This document shows, piece after piece, positions 36,927 to 45,142 of a stretch of DNA of 64,000 nt (its first letter is position 1; each line of letters starts with the position of its first letter). Origin of the DNA: Sulfitobacter sp. HGT1 (GTDB taxonomy: Bacteria > Pseudomonadota > Alphaproteobacteria > Rhodobacterales > Rhodobacteraceae); contig NZ_BLWI01000011.1 in NCBI RefSeq assembly GCF_013282155.1, positions 124,001 to 188,000 on the forward strand, in the 5' to 3' direction. The position numbers and the translations under genes were made by a program. The notes under the pieces are model-generated. The model was not told where the DNA came from. It saw only the letters and a list, made by a program, of their open reading frames with translations, and made no database searches.

Positions 36927-38198
36927 ATGACTGCGGTATCTTCCACATTGGGAATTGATTTCGGGACGTCCAACTCTGCGGCGGGCTATGCCATCGACGG
37001 TGTGCCCCGTCTGATTGATGTCGAGGCAGGCGAAAACACCCTTCCCACGGCGTTGTTTTTCGATGTCGAGGAAAAGCGGATCATATACGGGCGCGGTGCC
37101 CAAGAAGCGCTGATCGGCGGCGACGAGGGGCGGTATATGCGCGCGCTCAAAAGCCTGCTGGGCACGCCCTTGATGCGCGAAAGCCGGATGTTGATGGGCA
37201 AGCGGATGGATTTTGTCGCCATCGTGGCCAGCTTTCTGGCCGAGATGAAAAAACGCGCCGAAGCGGCCACAGGCCAGACATTCGATCGTGCGCTATCGGG
37301 GCGCCCTGTGATGTTTCACAGCGCCGATGCCGCGCGCAATGCCCAGGCGTTGGTCGATTTGACCGAATGCTATCACCTTGCCGGTTTCAAAGACGTGCGT
37401 TTCATGCCTGAACCCGAAGCAGCCGCCCTGGCCAACCGCGGCGTGCTTGAACCCGGTGATCTGGGGCTGATCGTGGATATCGGTGGGGGTACATCGGATT
37501 TTACGCTGTTTCGCCAGCAAGGCGACGCAGGCATTCATATTTTGGCCAGCAAGGGCCTGCGCATGGGCGGTACGGATTTCGACCGGGAGCTCAGCTTGCA
37601 TCACGTCATGCCGCATCTGGGCATGGGCAGCCAGATCAAACATGTGTTCGGCGATGAAACCCATGCCGCACCCCATGCCGTGTTCACCGATCTGGCGACA
37701 TGGCAAAAAATCCCGTTCCTTTATACCCGCGAACAACGGCGTGCCGTCGATGATCTGGCGAAATATGCGGTCGAGCCTGATTTGCTGAACCGTCTGGTCA
37801 AGGTGCTTGAGGACGAGCTGGGCCACGACATCGCCTTTGCCGTCGAGGCAGGGAAGATCGCGGCGAATGATGTGGCAGCGACCGCGCCGCCCGAAATCAA
37901 ACTCGATATTCTGGAGCGTGGTCTGCGCGTGCCGCTGCCCCCCGCGATGATGGCCGCGACATTGAATGAAATGGCCAATAGCATCGCGCAGGTTGCCACC
38001 GATCTGGTCGCGCAGGCCGACCTTGCGCCTTCGGATGTGAACAAGCTGATCTTTGTCGGCGGGTCGAGCCTGATGGGGGTGATCGACATGGCCATGCGCG
38101 GCACCTTTCCGCAGGCTGAATTGCATCGGGGTGCCGCAATGACCGCGATCGTCGACGGGCTGGCAATTGCCGCGTCCCACGCTTTTGCGACGGAATAG
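36927..38198 (+). CDS. Hsp70-family protein, YegD-like
   Basis: A 423-residue protein consisting essentially of an Hsp70 ATPase domain: LGIDFGTSNSAAGYAI (phosphate 1), VDIGGGTSDFTLF (phosphate 2), FVGGSSLMGVIDMAM (adenosine) and FMPEPEAAALA. The beta-sandwich substrate domain and lid of DnaK are absent, as in E. coli YegD. It probably acts as a specialised chaperone-like ATPase; clients are unknown. AGGGG is 7 bases before the ATG at 36927. It is divergent from the binding-protein gene across 144 bp and convergent with the M20 gene. Confidence 0.9.
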   Translation: MTAVSSTLGIDFGTSNSAAGYAIDGVPRLIDVEAGENTLPTALFFDVEEKRIIYGRGAQEALIGGDEGRYMRALKSLLGTPLMRESRMLMGKRMDFVAIVASFLAEMKKRAEAATGQTFDRALSGRPVMFHSADAARNAQALVDLTECYHLAGFKDVRFMPEPEAAALANRGVLEPGDLGLIVDIGGGTSDFTLFRQQGDAGIHILASKGLRMGGTDFDRELSLHHVMPHLGMGSQIKHVFGDETHAAPHAVFTDLATWQKIPFLYTREQRRAVDDLAKYAVEPDLLNRLVKVLEDELGHDIAFAVEAGKIAANDVAATAPPEIKLDILERGLRVPLPPAMMAATLNEMANSIAQVATDLVAQADLAPSDVNKLIFVGGSSLMGVIDMAMRGTFPQAELHRGAAMTAIVDGLAIAASHAFATE

Positions 38199-38201
38199 AG
38201 C

Positions 38202-39482
38202 CTATTGTTTCGGCAAAAGCAGCGTTTCGAGTGCGGCACCCATCACGCAGGCGCTGTCGATCATATCGTCGATGCCAATATATTCGTCAGGCTTGTGCGC
38301 CAGTTCCAAGAGGCCCGGACCGTAGGCGATACAGTTCTTGAGCTTGCCAATCCGGTCGATGTGTTTCTGGTCATATGACCCGGGCGAGGCGACGTATTCT
38401 GGCGCTTTGCCCATGATATCCTGAATGGCGCTGGCCACGGTTTGAACGATGGGGGCGTCCCGGTCTGTCATTGAGGGCAGCACCGAATTCAGCTCAGTCA
38501 GCTCGTAATCAAAATCGACCCGCGTTTCGCGCAACCCTTCCAGCAGGGCGCGCACTTCGTCGCGCACTTGGTCGAGCGGTTCTTCCATCAGGAACCGCCG
38601 GTCAATGGTGATCCGGCAACTGTCGGGCACGCAATGGGCGGGCAGGCCGTCGAAATCTTCGTCGTTTTCCTTTTGACCGCCGTGGATCGAATTGATGTTC
38701 ATGGTTGAACTGCGCGCCCCTTCGGGGACGACGGGCATATCGGTGTGACGTGCGGCCATGGCGGGGAACAGCTTGTTCTCGAACTCGGACAGGACGGCAC
38801 CCATGTGGCGCACGGCGCAATCGCCCAGAAACGGCATCGAACCGTGGGCGATTTCGCCCTTTGTCTCGATCTCCGCCCACCAGCCACCGCGATGGCCCAA
38901 ACAAATCCGGTCTTTCTGCAAGGGTTCGGGGATGATCACATGCTGGACCCGTTCAGGGTTAAAGAACCCCTGTTCCGCCAGATAGGCCACGCCACCATAG
39001 CCGCCGGATTCTTCATCTGCGGTGCCGGAAATTTCGATCGCGCCGGAAAATTCGGGATGCGTTTCGATGAACGCTTCGGCGGCGATGATAGACGCGGCCA
39101 ACCCGCCTTTCATATCGCAGGTGCCGCGCCCGTAAATCTTGCCGTCCGAGATTTCGGCCCCGAAAGGGTCAAACGTCCAGCCTGCGCCGACTTCGACCAC
39201 ATCGGTATGGCTGTTGAAATGCACCGTTTCCCCGGACTGCGTGCCCTCGCGGCGGGCGATGATGTTCCAACGGGGGTATTTCGCACTGTCGCCGGGGGTG
39301 CCGTGAGCGCGGATCAATTGCGTCTCGAACCCGTGCTGTTTGAGCCTTTTGTCGAGGTATTCACAGATCAACAGATAGTCGCGCCCCGGCGGGTTGAGCG
39401 TCGGGATGCGGATCAAATCCTGGGTCAGCGCGATCAGGTCGTCACGCTTGGCGATAATGGCGGCGGAGAGTGTGCTTGTCAT
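38202..39482 (-). CDS. M20-family deacylase (ArgE/DapE type)
   Basis: A di-zinc amidohydrolase of 426 residues that would remove an acyl group from an N-acylated amino acid. Metal ligands are in HFNSHTDVV, GRGTCDMKGG, ADEESGG and, near the end, SYDQKHID; a dimerisation domain lies between. The N-terminus (TSTLSAAIIAKRDDLIALTQDLIRIPT, read in parts) fits the family. Another ATG at 39506 is in frame, and neither has a strong Shine-Dalgarno. It follows the class V aminotransferase by 100 bp, and the two may form a small operon. Confidence 0.88.
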   Translation of the reverse strand: MTSTLSAAIIAKRDDLIALTQDLIRIPTLNPPGRDYLLICEYLDKRLKQHGFETQLIRAHGTPGDSAKYPRWNIIARREGTQSGETVHFNSHTDVVEVGAGWTFDPFGAEISDGKIYGRGTCDMKGGLAASIIAAEAFIETHPEFSGAIEISGTADEESGGYGGVAYLAEQGFFNPERVQHVIIPEPLQKDRICLGHRGGWWAEIETKGEIAHGSMPFLGDCAVRHMGAVLSEFENKLFPAMAARHTDMPVVPEGARSSTMNINSIHGGQKENDEDFDGLPAHCVPDSCRITIDRRFLMEEPLDQVRDEVRALLEGLRETRVDFDYELTELNSVLPSMTDRDAPIVQTVASAIQDIMGKAPEYVASPGSYDQKHIDRIGKLKNCIAYGPGLLELAHKPDEYIGIDDMIDSACVMGAALETLLLPKQ

Positions 39483-39546
39483 AGGTGCATGTTTGATCGT
39501 GTGCATTGATATGGCAAGCGGTGACTTGGGTTGCGCCGTTGGATTT

Positions 39547-39575
39547 GAGTTTATTTTGCAAAATGAAACAGGGCC
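39547..39575 (-). repeat. Short 3'-end repeat element, copy 2
   Basis: GAGTTTATTTTGCAAAATGA followed by AACAGGGCC lies right after the class V aminotransferase stop on the minus strand. It differs from copy 1 at 28427 by few bases, and the position relative to the upstream gene is the same. Confidence 0.5.
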
Positions 39576-39582
39576 GGAGGGA

Positions 39583-40833
39583 TTATCCGGCGATGTCCTT
39601 TATTGCGGTGAGCAAAGCGCGGACTTCGTCCAATGTGTTGTAATGGCACAGCGAAACGCGCACGGCAGCATCCAGGCCAAGAGGGGTCAGGATGTTTCCG
39701 GAGTAGTGATCCGCCTTGCGCAGATGGGTGCGGATGCCCTGGGCATTGAGTTTTTCGACAATCTCGGCGGCGGGGACCGATTTGAGGCTAAAACAAACCA
39801 GACCTTCGCGGTCGGGGTTACCCGTGCCCCCAAGAATGGTGGCATCGGGCAGATCGGCGAGACCGGCAAGGTTGCCTGTGCCGAACAGCAGGGCGTCGGT
39901 CAGGTGTTTTTCGTGGTCATGGATCGCGACACCGGCGGCTTCGATCTGGGCGCGGGGGGCGGTTGCATCGGAAACCTGCTGGCCCAGCCATTCGAAATAG
40001 CGCACCACATCGCTGAAGGTGGCGTAAGCGCCAGTATCGCGCGTGCCCATTTCCCAATTTCCGGCGGGGCCGTCCTTGAGCGTTTCAATCGACAGCGTGC
40101 TCAGGCGGTCCGACGCCCAGGCGATGCCATAGCCGTGGCGCGAGAACAGTTTGTAGGGCGAGATCACATAGCCGTCGATGTCGTAGCTGGCGATGTCGAT
40201 ACGCCCGTGGCTGGCGTGCTGGATGCCATCGACGAAGATGAACGCATCGGGGGCAACGGCGCGGATCGCGGCACTGATACCGGCGACATCATTGGCGATG
40301 CCGGTGACGGGTGACGTGTGCAGGATCGTCGCGACCCGTACTTGGGGTGTCATCAGGGCGGCATAGGCGGCGGGTGTGACCTGCCCTGTGGCATCATCAT
40401 GGGGGACGTTGATATAGGCTTTGCCCGTTTTTTCGGCCCAATGCAGCGCGGCGCTGCGCGAGGCGGGATGTTCAACACTAGAGCCTATCACAGCGCCATC
40501 GGGGGTGCCCGTCACAGCGGTGCGGATCAGGCGGAAGGACAGTTCTGTGCCGCTTTCGCCAACGAAAAACTGGCCGTTGGGCGCGTTGAAAAACACGGCC
40601 ATGTCAGCCTTGGCCTGTTTGATGGTTTCAACGAGCGCATGTGAGGCGGGGTTGTCGCGGCCCTGATTGTCCGGGATCGACGCGAACAGGGTCGAGGTCT
40701 GTACCACCGAATTCAACGTCAAAGCGCCACCGGCATTTTCGAAGAAGATGCGCGGCCCCTGGAACGGGCAGGTATCCACATGGGCAAAGCTGGCGCGGAT
40801 CGATTGCATGAGGTCTGAGTTGTGCGTGAACAT
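39583..40833 (-). CDS. Class V PLP-dependent aminotransferase (cysteine-desulfurase-like)
   Basis: A 416-residue fold-type-I PLP enzyme of the SufS/CsdA-like group. Visible are FFENAGGALT near the N-terminus, EHPASRSAA, LHTSPVTGIANDVAGI, FVDGIQHASHGRID with the cofactor Asp and His, and the Schiff-base lysine in ISPYKLFSRHGYG. A catalytic Cys loop as in IscS is not evident, so desulfurase activity is not claimed. The start at 40833 has AGGG 6-7 bases upstream. The frame is open to 40929, which is not used. Confidence 0.85.
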   Translation of the reverse strand: MFTHNSDLMQSIRASFAHVDTCPFQGPRIFFENAGGALTLNSVVQTSTLFASIPDNQGRDNPASHALVETIKQAKADMAVFFNAPNGQFFVGESGTELSFRLIRTAVTGTPDGAVIGSSVEHPASRSAALHWAEKTGKAYINVPHDDATGQVTPAAYAALMTPQVRVATILHTSPVTGIANDVAGISAAIRAVAPDAFIFVDGIQHASHGRIDIASYDIDGYVISPYKLFSRHGYGIAWASDRLSTLSIETLKDGPAGNWEMGTRDTGAYATFSDVVRYFEWLGQQVSDATAPRAQIEAAGVAIHDHEKHLTDALLFGTGNLAGLADLPDATILGGTGNPDREGLVCFSLKSVPAAEIVEKLNAQGIRTHLRKADHYSGNILTPLGLDAAVRVSLCHYNTLDEVRALLTAIKDIAG

Positions 40834-41126
40834 TTTGGCCCTGACTGCGTTGGCGTGAGTGGATTTGAGATTTCTGCGCTGGTTCGCCCTTGAATCACAA
40901 CCACAATTATCTGCTTGGGTCATCAGCATTTAGGCGCGGTGGGTCGAAATGGTGGCGTTGATCCCGAAGGGACAACCGGGTCCGGGGGCTGTGTTCGGGG
41001 TTTTTATTCCGGCAATTTCGGAAAATATCGTCTGGGGGTGATCAGTTTTGCCCTCGCGGCTTGGGGTCAGCGGCGCGATGAGGTAGAAGTATTGAAATAG
41101 CTATATCCCGAGGCGTTTGTCAGCCC

Positions 41127-42101
41127 GTGGGTGCATTGCCGGACCGCATCGAAAGGACCCGATCCTTGGGAAAAATAACATTGGATACGGTCGTGCTGTA
41201 TTGGACTGCTTTCAGGGCGATGATTGAAGATATCAGCGAACGGAATATTGCGCTGATTGCGGCGGGTGTGGCGTTTTATGGGATGTTGTCGCTGTTTCCC
41301 GCATTGGCGGCCCTTGTCACCTTGCTGAGCCTGATTTCGGACCCGGTCGTTGTGATTGCCCAGCTCGAAGAGATGCGTGGCCTGCTGCCTGACGACGTGT
41401 ATGACATCATGAACCAGCAAATCGTGTCTTTGGTGACCACCAGTTCCGAGACATTGGGTTGGGCCGGCGCGATATCGGTGCTTGCGGCGTTGTGGTCTGC
41501 CCGTGCCGGTGTCGGGGCGATGATGATCGGGTTGAACAGTGTCTATCACCAGCCCAACCGGAATGTGGCAAGGCATTACTTTCGTGCGCTGATGCTGACC
41601 TTTGGTTTGGTTATGGTCGGGATCATTGCGCTGGTCACCGTGGTTATTGCGCCGATCGTTCTGGCCTTCATCCCCTTGGGTATCTTCGGAGTTATTTTGG
41701 CTGATCTGATCCGCTGGAGCATTGCCATTACGGTGCTGCTGGCGGGTATCGGGGTGCTATACCGGTTCGGACCAAACCACCGCACAGCCAAGCCAAACTG
41801 GCTGAGCTTTGGCGCTATATTCGCCGTGGCCTCTTGGGCGGTGGTATCCATCGGATTCAGCTATTACGTCGCTAATTTCGGCAACTACAATCAGGTTTAC
41901 GGGTCCATTGGGGCTGTGATTGCGATGTTGGTGTGGCTTTGGATCAGCAGTTTTCTGGTGCTTATGGGCGCGTCCTGGAATGCTCAGGTCGAAATGCGTC
42001 TGCGCCCGGACACCGCTATCGGGCACCCGCATCAACCGGCAAAGCGCGGGCCTGCCGTTGCAGAGACGTTCATCACAGCAGAAAAGGGCCAGTCTGAATA
42101 G
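41127..42101 (+). CDS. YihY/BrkB-family inner-membrane protein
   Basis: A 324-residue polytopic protein with six predicted membrane segments. Family hallmarks are IALIAAGVAFYGMLSLFPALAAL, WSARAGVGAMMIGLNSVYH and a C-terminal YGSIGAVIAMLVWLWISSFL (in parts). The role is not established; some members were once called RNase BN, wrongly. The start is uncertain: GTG at 41127 opens the frame, but TTG at 41166 has AAAGGA 8 bases before it. The 293-bp stretch upstream (40834-41126) shows no gene. A stem-loop overlaps the stop. Confidence 0.88.
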   Translation: MGALPDRIERTRSLGKITLDTVVLYWTAFRAMIEDISERNIALIAAGVAFYGMLSLFPALAALVTLLSLISDPVVVIAQLEEMRGLLPDDVYDIMNQQIVSLVTTSSETLGWAGAISVLAALWSARAGVGAMMIGLNSVYHQPNRNVARHYFRALMLTFGLVMVGIIALVTVVIAPIVLAFIPLGIFGVILADLIRWSIAITVLLAGIGVLYRFGPNHRTAKPNWLSFGAIFAVASWAVVSIGFSYYVANFGNYNQVYGSIGAVIAMLVWLWISSFLVLMGASWNAQVEMRLRPDTAIGHPHQPAKRGPAVAETFITAEKGQSE

Positions 42102-42115
42102 ACGGCCCTTTAATG
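42083..42115 (+). terminator. Terminator at the end of the YihY gene
   Basis: AAAGGGCC plus GTCT (42083-42095, one bulged base) pairs with AGAC plus GGCCCTTT (42100-42111) around GAAT. The stop codon lies inside the structure. Confidence 0.65.
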
Positions 42116-42166
42116 GATGCCTGCGGTCCCAAACCCCTTTTACCGATGAGAGTTTGACCCAAGCGG

Positions 42167-42556
42167 TTATAAACGCGCGTTCTTTCCTGCGTTGAAGCCG
42201 TTGATCAAAGCGACGACCAAAGTCGCGATACCTTCGACCCCGCCCAACGCCTGTGCACGCTGCTGTGCCTGAAGGCGCAAGCGTTCTGCTTCTCTTTGGT
42301 GTTTCAGGTTCCGCGATCGGATGCTGGTGGCAGCGACCATTACCAGACCCGCGCCAAAAAACACGCCACCAATGACCAGACATGCAATTAATGTCGAGGT
42401 GATCGTGAGCAGGAATATCCAGGCTGCCGCAGACAGAAAGATTGATCCAACCACAAGGCACAAACCAGCACCCAGACCGATTGCTGCGGTCTGGGCTGTT
42501 TCAGCCGCTCTTTGGGCTACTCTGTCGGTGAGGGCGTCCAATATGGCTTGCATCAC
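42167..42556 (-). CDS. Holin-superfamily III (YqjE-like) membrane protein
   Basis: A 129-residue protein with two adjacent hydrophobic segments (GLGAGLCLVVGSIFLSAAAW and TSTLIACLVIGGVFFGAGLV) followed by a basic, Gln/Arg-rich helix. It belongs to the 'phage holin family' of YqjE proteins, which are chromosomal membrane proteins and not lysis genes. The start is GTG 42556 or ATG 42553, both overlapping the stop of the upstream DUF883 gene, as in yqjD-yqjE operons. It is likely transcribed with that gene from the EcfG-type promoter at 42889. Confidence 0.8.
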   Translation of the reverse strand: MMQAILDALTDRVAQRAAETAQTAAIGLGAGLCLVVGSIFLSAAAWIFLLTITSTLIACLVIGGVFFGAGLVMVAATSIRSRNLKHQREAERLRLQAQQRAQALGGVEGIATLVVALINGFNAGKNARL

Positions 42557-42855
42557 CGGCGTGCCGTGATCAGCCCGATCAGAAAACCAACCCCTGCTGC
42601 AACACCCATCGCTGTGGCTGGCTGCGTGCGAATAAAGTCTTCTGCGGTTTTCTGCGCGTCAACGACCTTCTCTTTGCCAAGGTCGGCGTAATCATGAGCG
42701 GCTGCCTTTGCCTGATTTGCGGCATCGCGTGTTGTGCTTTTGCTGAACTGGCTGACCGAACTGGTCAGGGCAGCAATGTCATCCTTGAGGATTGCGATTT
42801 GCGTGGATAGATCTTCTACGGTGACGTCTTTGCTCATTTTAATGTCCTTAGCCAT
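42553..42855 (-). CDS. DUF883/ElaB-YqjD family protein
   Basis: A 100-residue tail-anchored protein: a hydrophilic helical N-terminus (VEDLSTQIAILKDDIAAL), an Ala/Lys-rich amphipathic middle and a C-terminal membrane segment ending TQPATAMGVAAGVGFLIGLI. YqjD/ElaB proteins of E. coli bind ribosomes at the membrane in stationary phase. AAGGAG lies 7 bases before ATG 42855; a second ATG at 42837 also has AAGGA. It is preceded by a perfect EcfG-type promoter and overlaps the YqjE-like gene. Confidence 0.87.
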   Translation of the reverse strand: MAKDIKMSKDVTVEDLSTQIAILKDDIAALTSSVSQFSKSTTRDAANQAKAAAHDYADLGKEKVVDAQKTAEDFIRTQPATAMGVAAGVGFLIGLITARR

Positions 42856-42888
42856 TTTCTGTCTCCTTAACGTATTATCTGTCCTACA

Positions 42889-42913
42889 AACGCGCGGGCT
42901 GTGATTCAGTTCC
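42889..42913 (-). promoter_or_regulatory. EcfG-type promoter of the yqjD/yqjE-like pair
   Basis: On the minus strand GGAAC (42913-42909) and CGTT (42892-42889) are separated by exactly 16 bp. This is a perfect fit to the alphaproteobacterial EcfG consensus, about 35 bp before the DUF883 start. Confidence 0.75.
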
Positions 42914-43044
42914 ATTATATCATAGCGGTCGGGGCACGAACGGGTTGATGCAAATCAATCAGGGTTGCCTGAAAACGGCCCGCAAGGAAGTGCAGTCCCC
43001 TGGTCGGGGCTGTCTGGCTTTGGGTTAGGATTGGCAGTTGTGCC

Positions 43045-43923
43045 TTAGCGGGTACCGAACCGCGTTTTGAACCAACTTGGCAATGTCACGCGGTGTTTGA
43101 ACACCTTGGAGCTGCTTCTGAGTACGTTCTCTTTTTCATCGCGGATAGGCTCGGTGGTGATTGACCGATAGGCTTCATCCCGGGCGCTGGTCCAATCCTT
43201 TTCTTTGTACCGCGCCAAATTTGCGTAAAACCGCGAAGCGTCTTTGTCAGCCTCACGCCAGGCGGCACCGGGCAGACCTTTGCCTTCGGCGTTTCCAACT
43301 TCCATCCGGTGGTGGTTGGCATCCTCAAGGGCCTTCAGGTTGGCGTATTTAAGGTGCAACAGATACACCCCCTGAGGAAGCTGGAACGCGGCCGTGGCCA
43401 GCTTGCGGGGGCCGACCCAGATGCCGTGGCGCCACAATGCTGTCCCGCGTTTTGAGGCCCAGGCCTTGCTGTAATGGCCGGTGAAAACTGCTGTGGACCG
43501 GTGGCCCAGGGCCATTTCGCCCGCGTTCAAAATCTGGTCGCCTATCGTTTCGGCAACATTCAAGCCCAAGGCGAACATGGCATTCGACGTGGGATTTTTG
43601 AAAACATCGTCAAAAGACGCGTAAAGCGCCGGGTCAAAGCAAACCAGTTCATCGGCATCGGTGCGAATGACCCAGTCATAGGACAGCCCCAAGCCATCCG
43701 CGAAACTGTTCAACATCTGCCCACGACGCCGGTCGAACCCTTCGAGGGTTTCACGCGGCACGGTAATAACATCTGCCTGGGGGCATAGTTCGGCGATCAT
43801 CGGGTCAGCGCCATGGGCGACGATATAAAGGTTATCGTACCCTATCAGGCGGCCATAATGCGCGTACCATTGCGAGAGCGCCCAGTAGTCCTTGTAAACC
43901 ATTGTGATTGCGCATGTGCTCAT
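43045..43923 (-). CDS. Family 2-type glycosyltransferase
   Basis: A 292-residue protein of the Glyco_tranf_2_4 kind. MSTCAITMVYKDYWALSQWY opens a nucleotide-binding fold, the divalent-metal motif is in VIRTDADELVCFDP, and WRHGIWVGPR with HLKYANLKALEDANHHR lies in the acceptor part. No membrane segment or signal is visible, so it is cytoplasmic or peripheral. It probably modifies a surface polysaccharide; no other glycan genes are nearby. It stands alone on the minus strand. Confidence 0.8.
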   Translation of the reverse strand: MSTCAITMVYKDYWALSQWYAHYGRLIGYDNLYIVAHGADPMIAELCPQADVITVPRETLEGFDRRRGQMLNSFADGLGLSYDWVIRTDADELVCFDPALYASFDDVFKNPTSNAMFALGLNVAETIGDQILNAGEMALGHRSTAVFTGHYSKAWASKRGTALWRHGIWVGPRKLATAAFQLPQGVYLLHLKYANLKALEDANHHRMEVGNAEGKGLPGAAWREADKDASRFYANLARYKEKDWTSARDEAYRSITTEPIRDEKENVLRSSSKVFKHRVTLPSWFKTRFGTR

Positions 43924-44008
43924 GGGTTCTTTTATGCCGCGTCTAAAAGCTGTGACAAGGGCTTTTGATTTTTAGCGGCGTTGGACCATGTGGCGATGAC
44001 CCAACGAA

Positions 44009-44036
44009 AAAGGCCGCGCTTTGGGGCGCGGCCTTT
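44009..44036 (-). terminator. Terminator of phyR
   Basis: AAAGGCCGCGC (44009-44019) and GCGCGGCCTTT (44026-44036) form a perfect 11-bp stem with a run of T on the minus strand (TTTTTCG). It ends the phyR message 22 bp after its stop. Confidence 0.9.
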
Positions 44037-44057
44037 GAATGCTGTTCCGAAAACCGA

Positions 44058-44867
44058 TCAGGTGTTCAGCGTTTCCGTCGAGGAAAAGAACATCGCTTGC
44101 GATACGGCCGATACAACCTGATCGACGGTGTATGGCTTGGAGATCAGGAACGCGGGTTCCGGTTTGTCACCTGTCAGCAGACGTTCGGGGAACGCAGTGA
44201 TAAAAATGACCGGACGGTGCCCGAGATCGGCCAGCAGATCATTCACCGCATCAATACCCGAGGAGTTATCCGCAAGCTGGATGTCCGCAAGGATCAGGTC
44301 AGGCACATCGGCCTTGCCCAATTTCACGGCTTCATCACGGGTGCGGGCGATGCCGGTGACCCGGTGGCCCATGTCGGCAACGATGGATTCAATGTCCATC
44401 GCAATGATCGCCTCGTCTTCGATGATCATCACCGAACCTGTGACACTGTCGGCCATTTCACGGCGGGCGATCTGCACCAGCTGGCTGGCTTCTTCTTCTT
44501 CGACGTTGATGATCATACCGACCTCGGCAAAAGAAAACCCTTCGATGGTGTGCAGCAGCAATGCTTCGCGGCTGTGGTTGGTCAGCTTTGCCAGATGCTT
44601 TTGCGCGCGGGCACGTGCGCCGCTTTCGCCTTCCTCAATGGGGGCACCGGCGCTGGCCCAAATGCTGTACAATACTTTGAAAATTCCGGTCCGCACATCC
44701 ATGCCGTCCAGCACAGAGCGATCAACCAGAATTGCCTCGAGGGCTGCGGCCGCAAATGCATCGCCGCTGGTTTGACTACCGGTCAGCGCGCGGGCATAGC
44801 GGCGCAGATATGGCAGGCATTGACTTAACGCATCGCTGACACTGGTGGTTTCTTTGGCGTCCGTCAT
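44058..44867 (-). CDS. phyR: General stress response regulator PhyR
   Basis: A 269-residue anti-anti-sigma factor. The N-terminal half is an ECF sigma-like decoy (LPYLRRYARALTGSQTSGD, HSREALLLHTIEGFSFAEVG, ASQLVQIARREM), and the C-terminal half is a receiver domain with MIIEDEAIIAMDIE, the phospho-acceptor Asp in LILADIQLAD, and the Lys in FLISKPYT. When phosphorylated it sequesters NepR and frees EcfG. It is divergent from nepR-ecfG, and the 104-bp gap holds a symmetric pair of EcfG-type promoters. The order is the standard GSR locus. Confidence 0.97.
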   Translation of the reverse strand: MTDAKETTSVSDALSQCLPYLRRYARALTGSQTSGDAFAAAALEAILVDRSVLDGMDVRTGIFKVLYSIWASAGAPIEEGESGARARAQKHLAKLTNHSREALLLHTIEGFSFAEVGMIINVEEEEASQLVQIARREMADSVTGSVMIIEDEAIIAMDIESIVADMGHRVTGIARTRDEAVKLGKADVPDLILADIQLADNSSGIDAVNDLLADLGHRPVIFITAFPERLLTGDKPEPAFLISKPYTVDQVVSAVSQAMFFSSTETLNT

Positions 44868-44891
44868 TTATCGTTGTCCTTTTAAAATATT

Positions 44892-44930
44892 TATGGAACC
44901 AAACCCCGCGGGTATGTGTTTAGTTCCATA
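44892..44930. promoter_or_regulatory. Overlapping divergent EcfG promoters between phyR and nepR
   Basis: TATGGAACCAAAC (44892-44904) and GTTTAGTTCCATA (44918-44930) are inverted copies with one mismatch. On the plus strand GGAAC (44895-44899) is 17 bp from TGTT (44917-44920), toward nepR. On the minus strand GGAAC (44927-44923) is 17 bp from GGTT (44905-44902), toward phyR. The same bases can serve as -35 of one promoter and -10 of the other. Confidence 0.75.
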
Positions 44931-44971
44931 TCGTGTGCAAGAAATCTTAAGTAAAGTCAGGAAAATTGTTG

Positions 44972-45142
44972 ATGCAGCTGGGCAAAAACGATGACAACGA
45001 GCGTTTTATCGACGAAAATCTTCGCCGTGTCTATGAAGAGACTGTCGAGGAAGGCATACCTGACAAGTTCAAGGATTTGCTGAAAAAGCTGAAAGAGCAG
45101 GAAGAAAGCTCCGGGCAGCCAGCTACTGGAAAGTCCGAATGA
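44972..45142 (+). CDS. nepR: NepR anti-sigma factor
   Basis: A 56-residue protein, easily missed because of its length. It reads MQLGKNDDNERFIDENLRRV, then YEETVEEGIPDKFKDLLKKL, then KEQEESS and on to the stop. The core IDENLRRVYEETVEEGIPDKF is the NepR signature of two helices that clamp EcfG or PhyR. Its stop overlaps the ecfG start (ATGA), so the anti-sigma and sigma factors are made together. AGGA lies about 11 bases before the ATG. Confidence 0.93.
   Translation: MQLGKNDDNERFIDENLRRVYEETVEEGIPDKFKDLLKKLKEQEESSGQPATGKSE

Noticed and set aside
40915-41100. 61-codon frame upstream of the YihY gene
   Set aside because: No ribosome site and no protein-like pattern; likely chance.
42167-42556. 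Phage holin suggesting a prophage
   Set aside because: It pairs with a DUF883 gene in the YqjD/YqjE arrangement, and there are no other phage genes.
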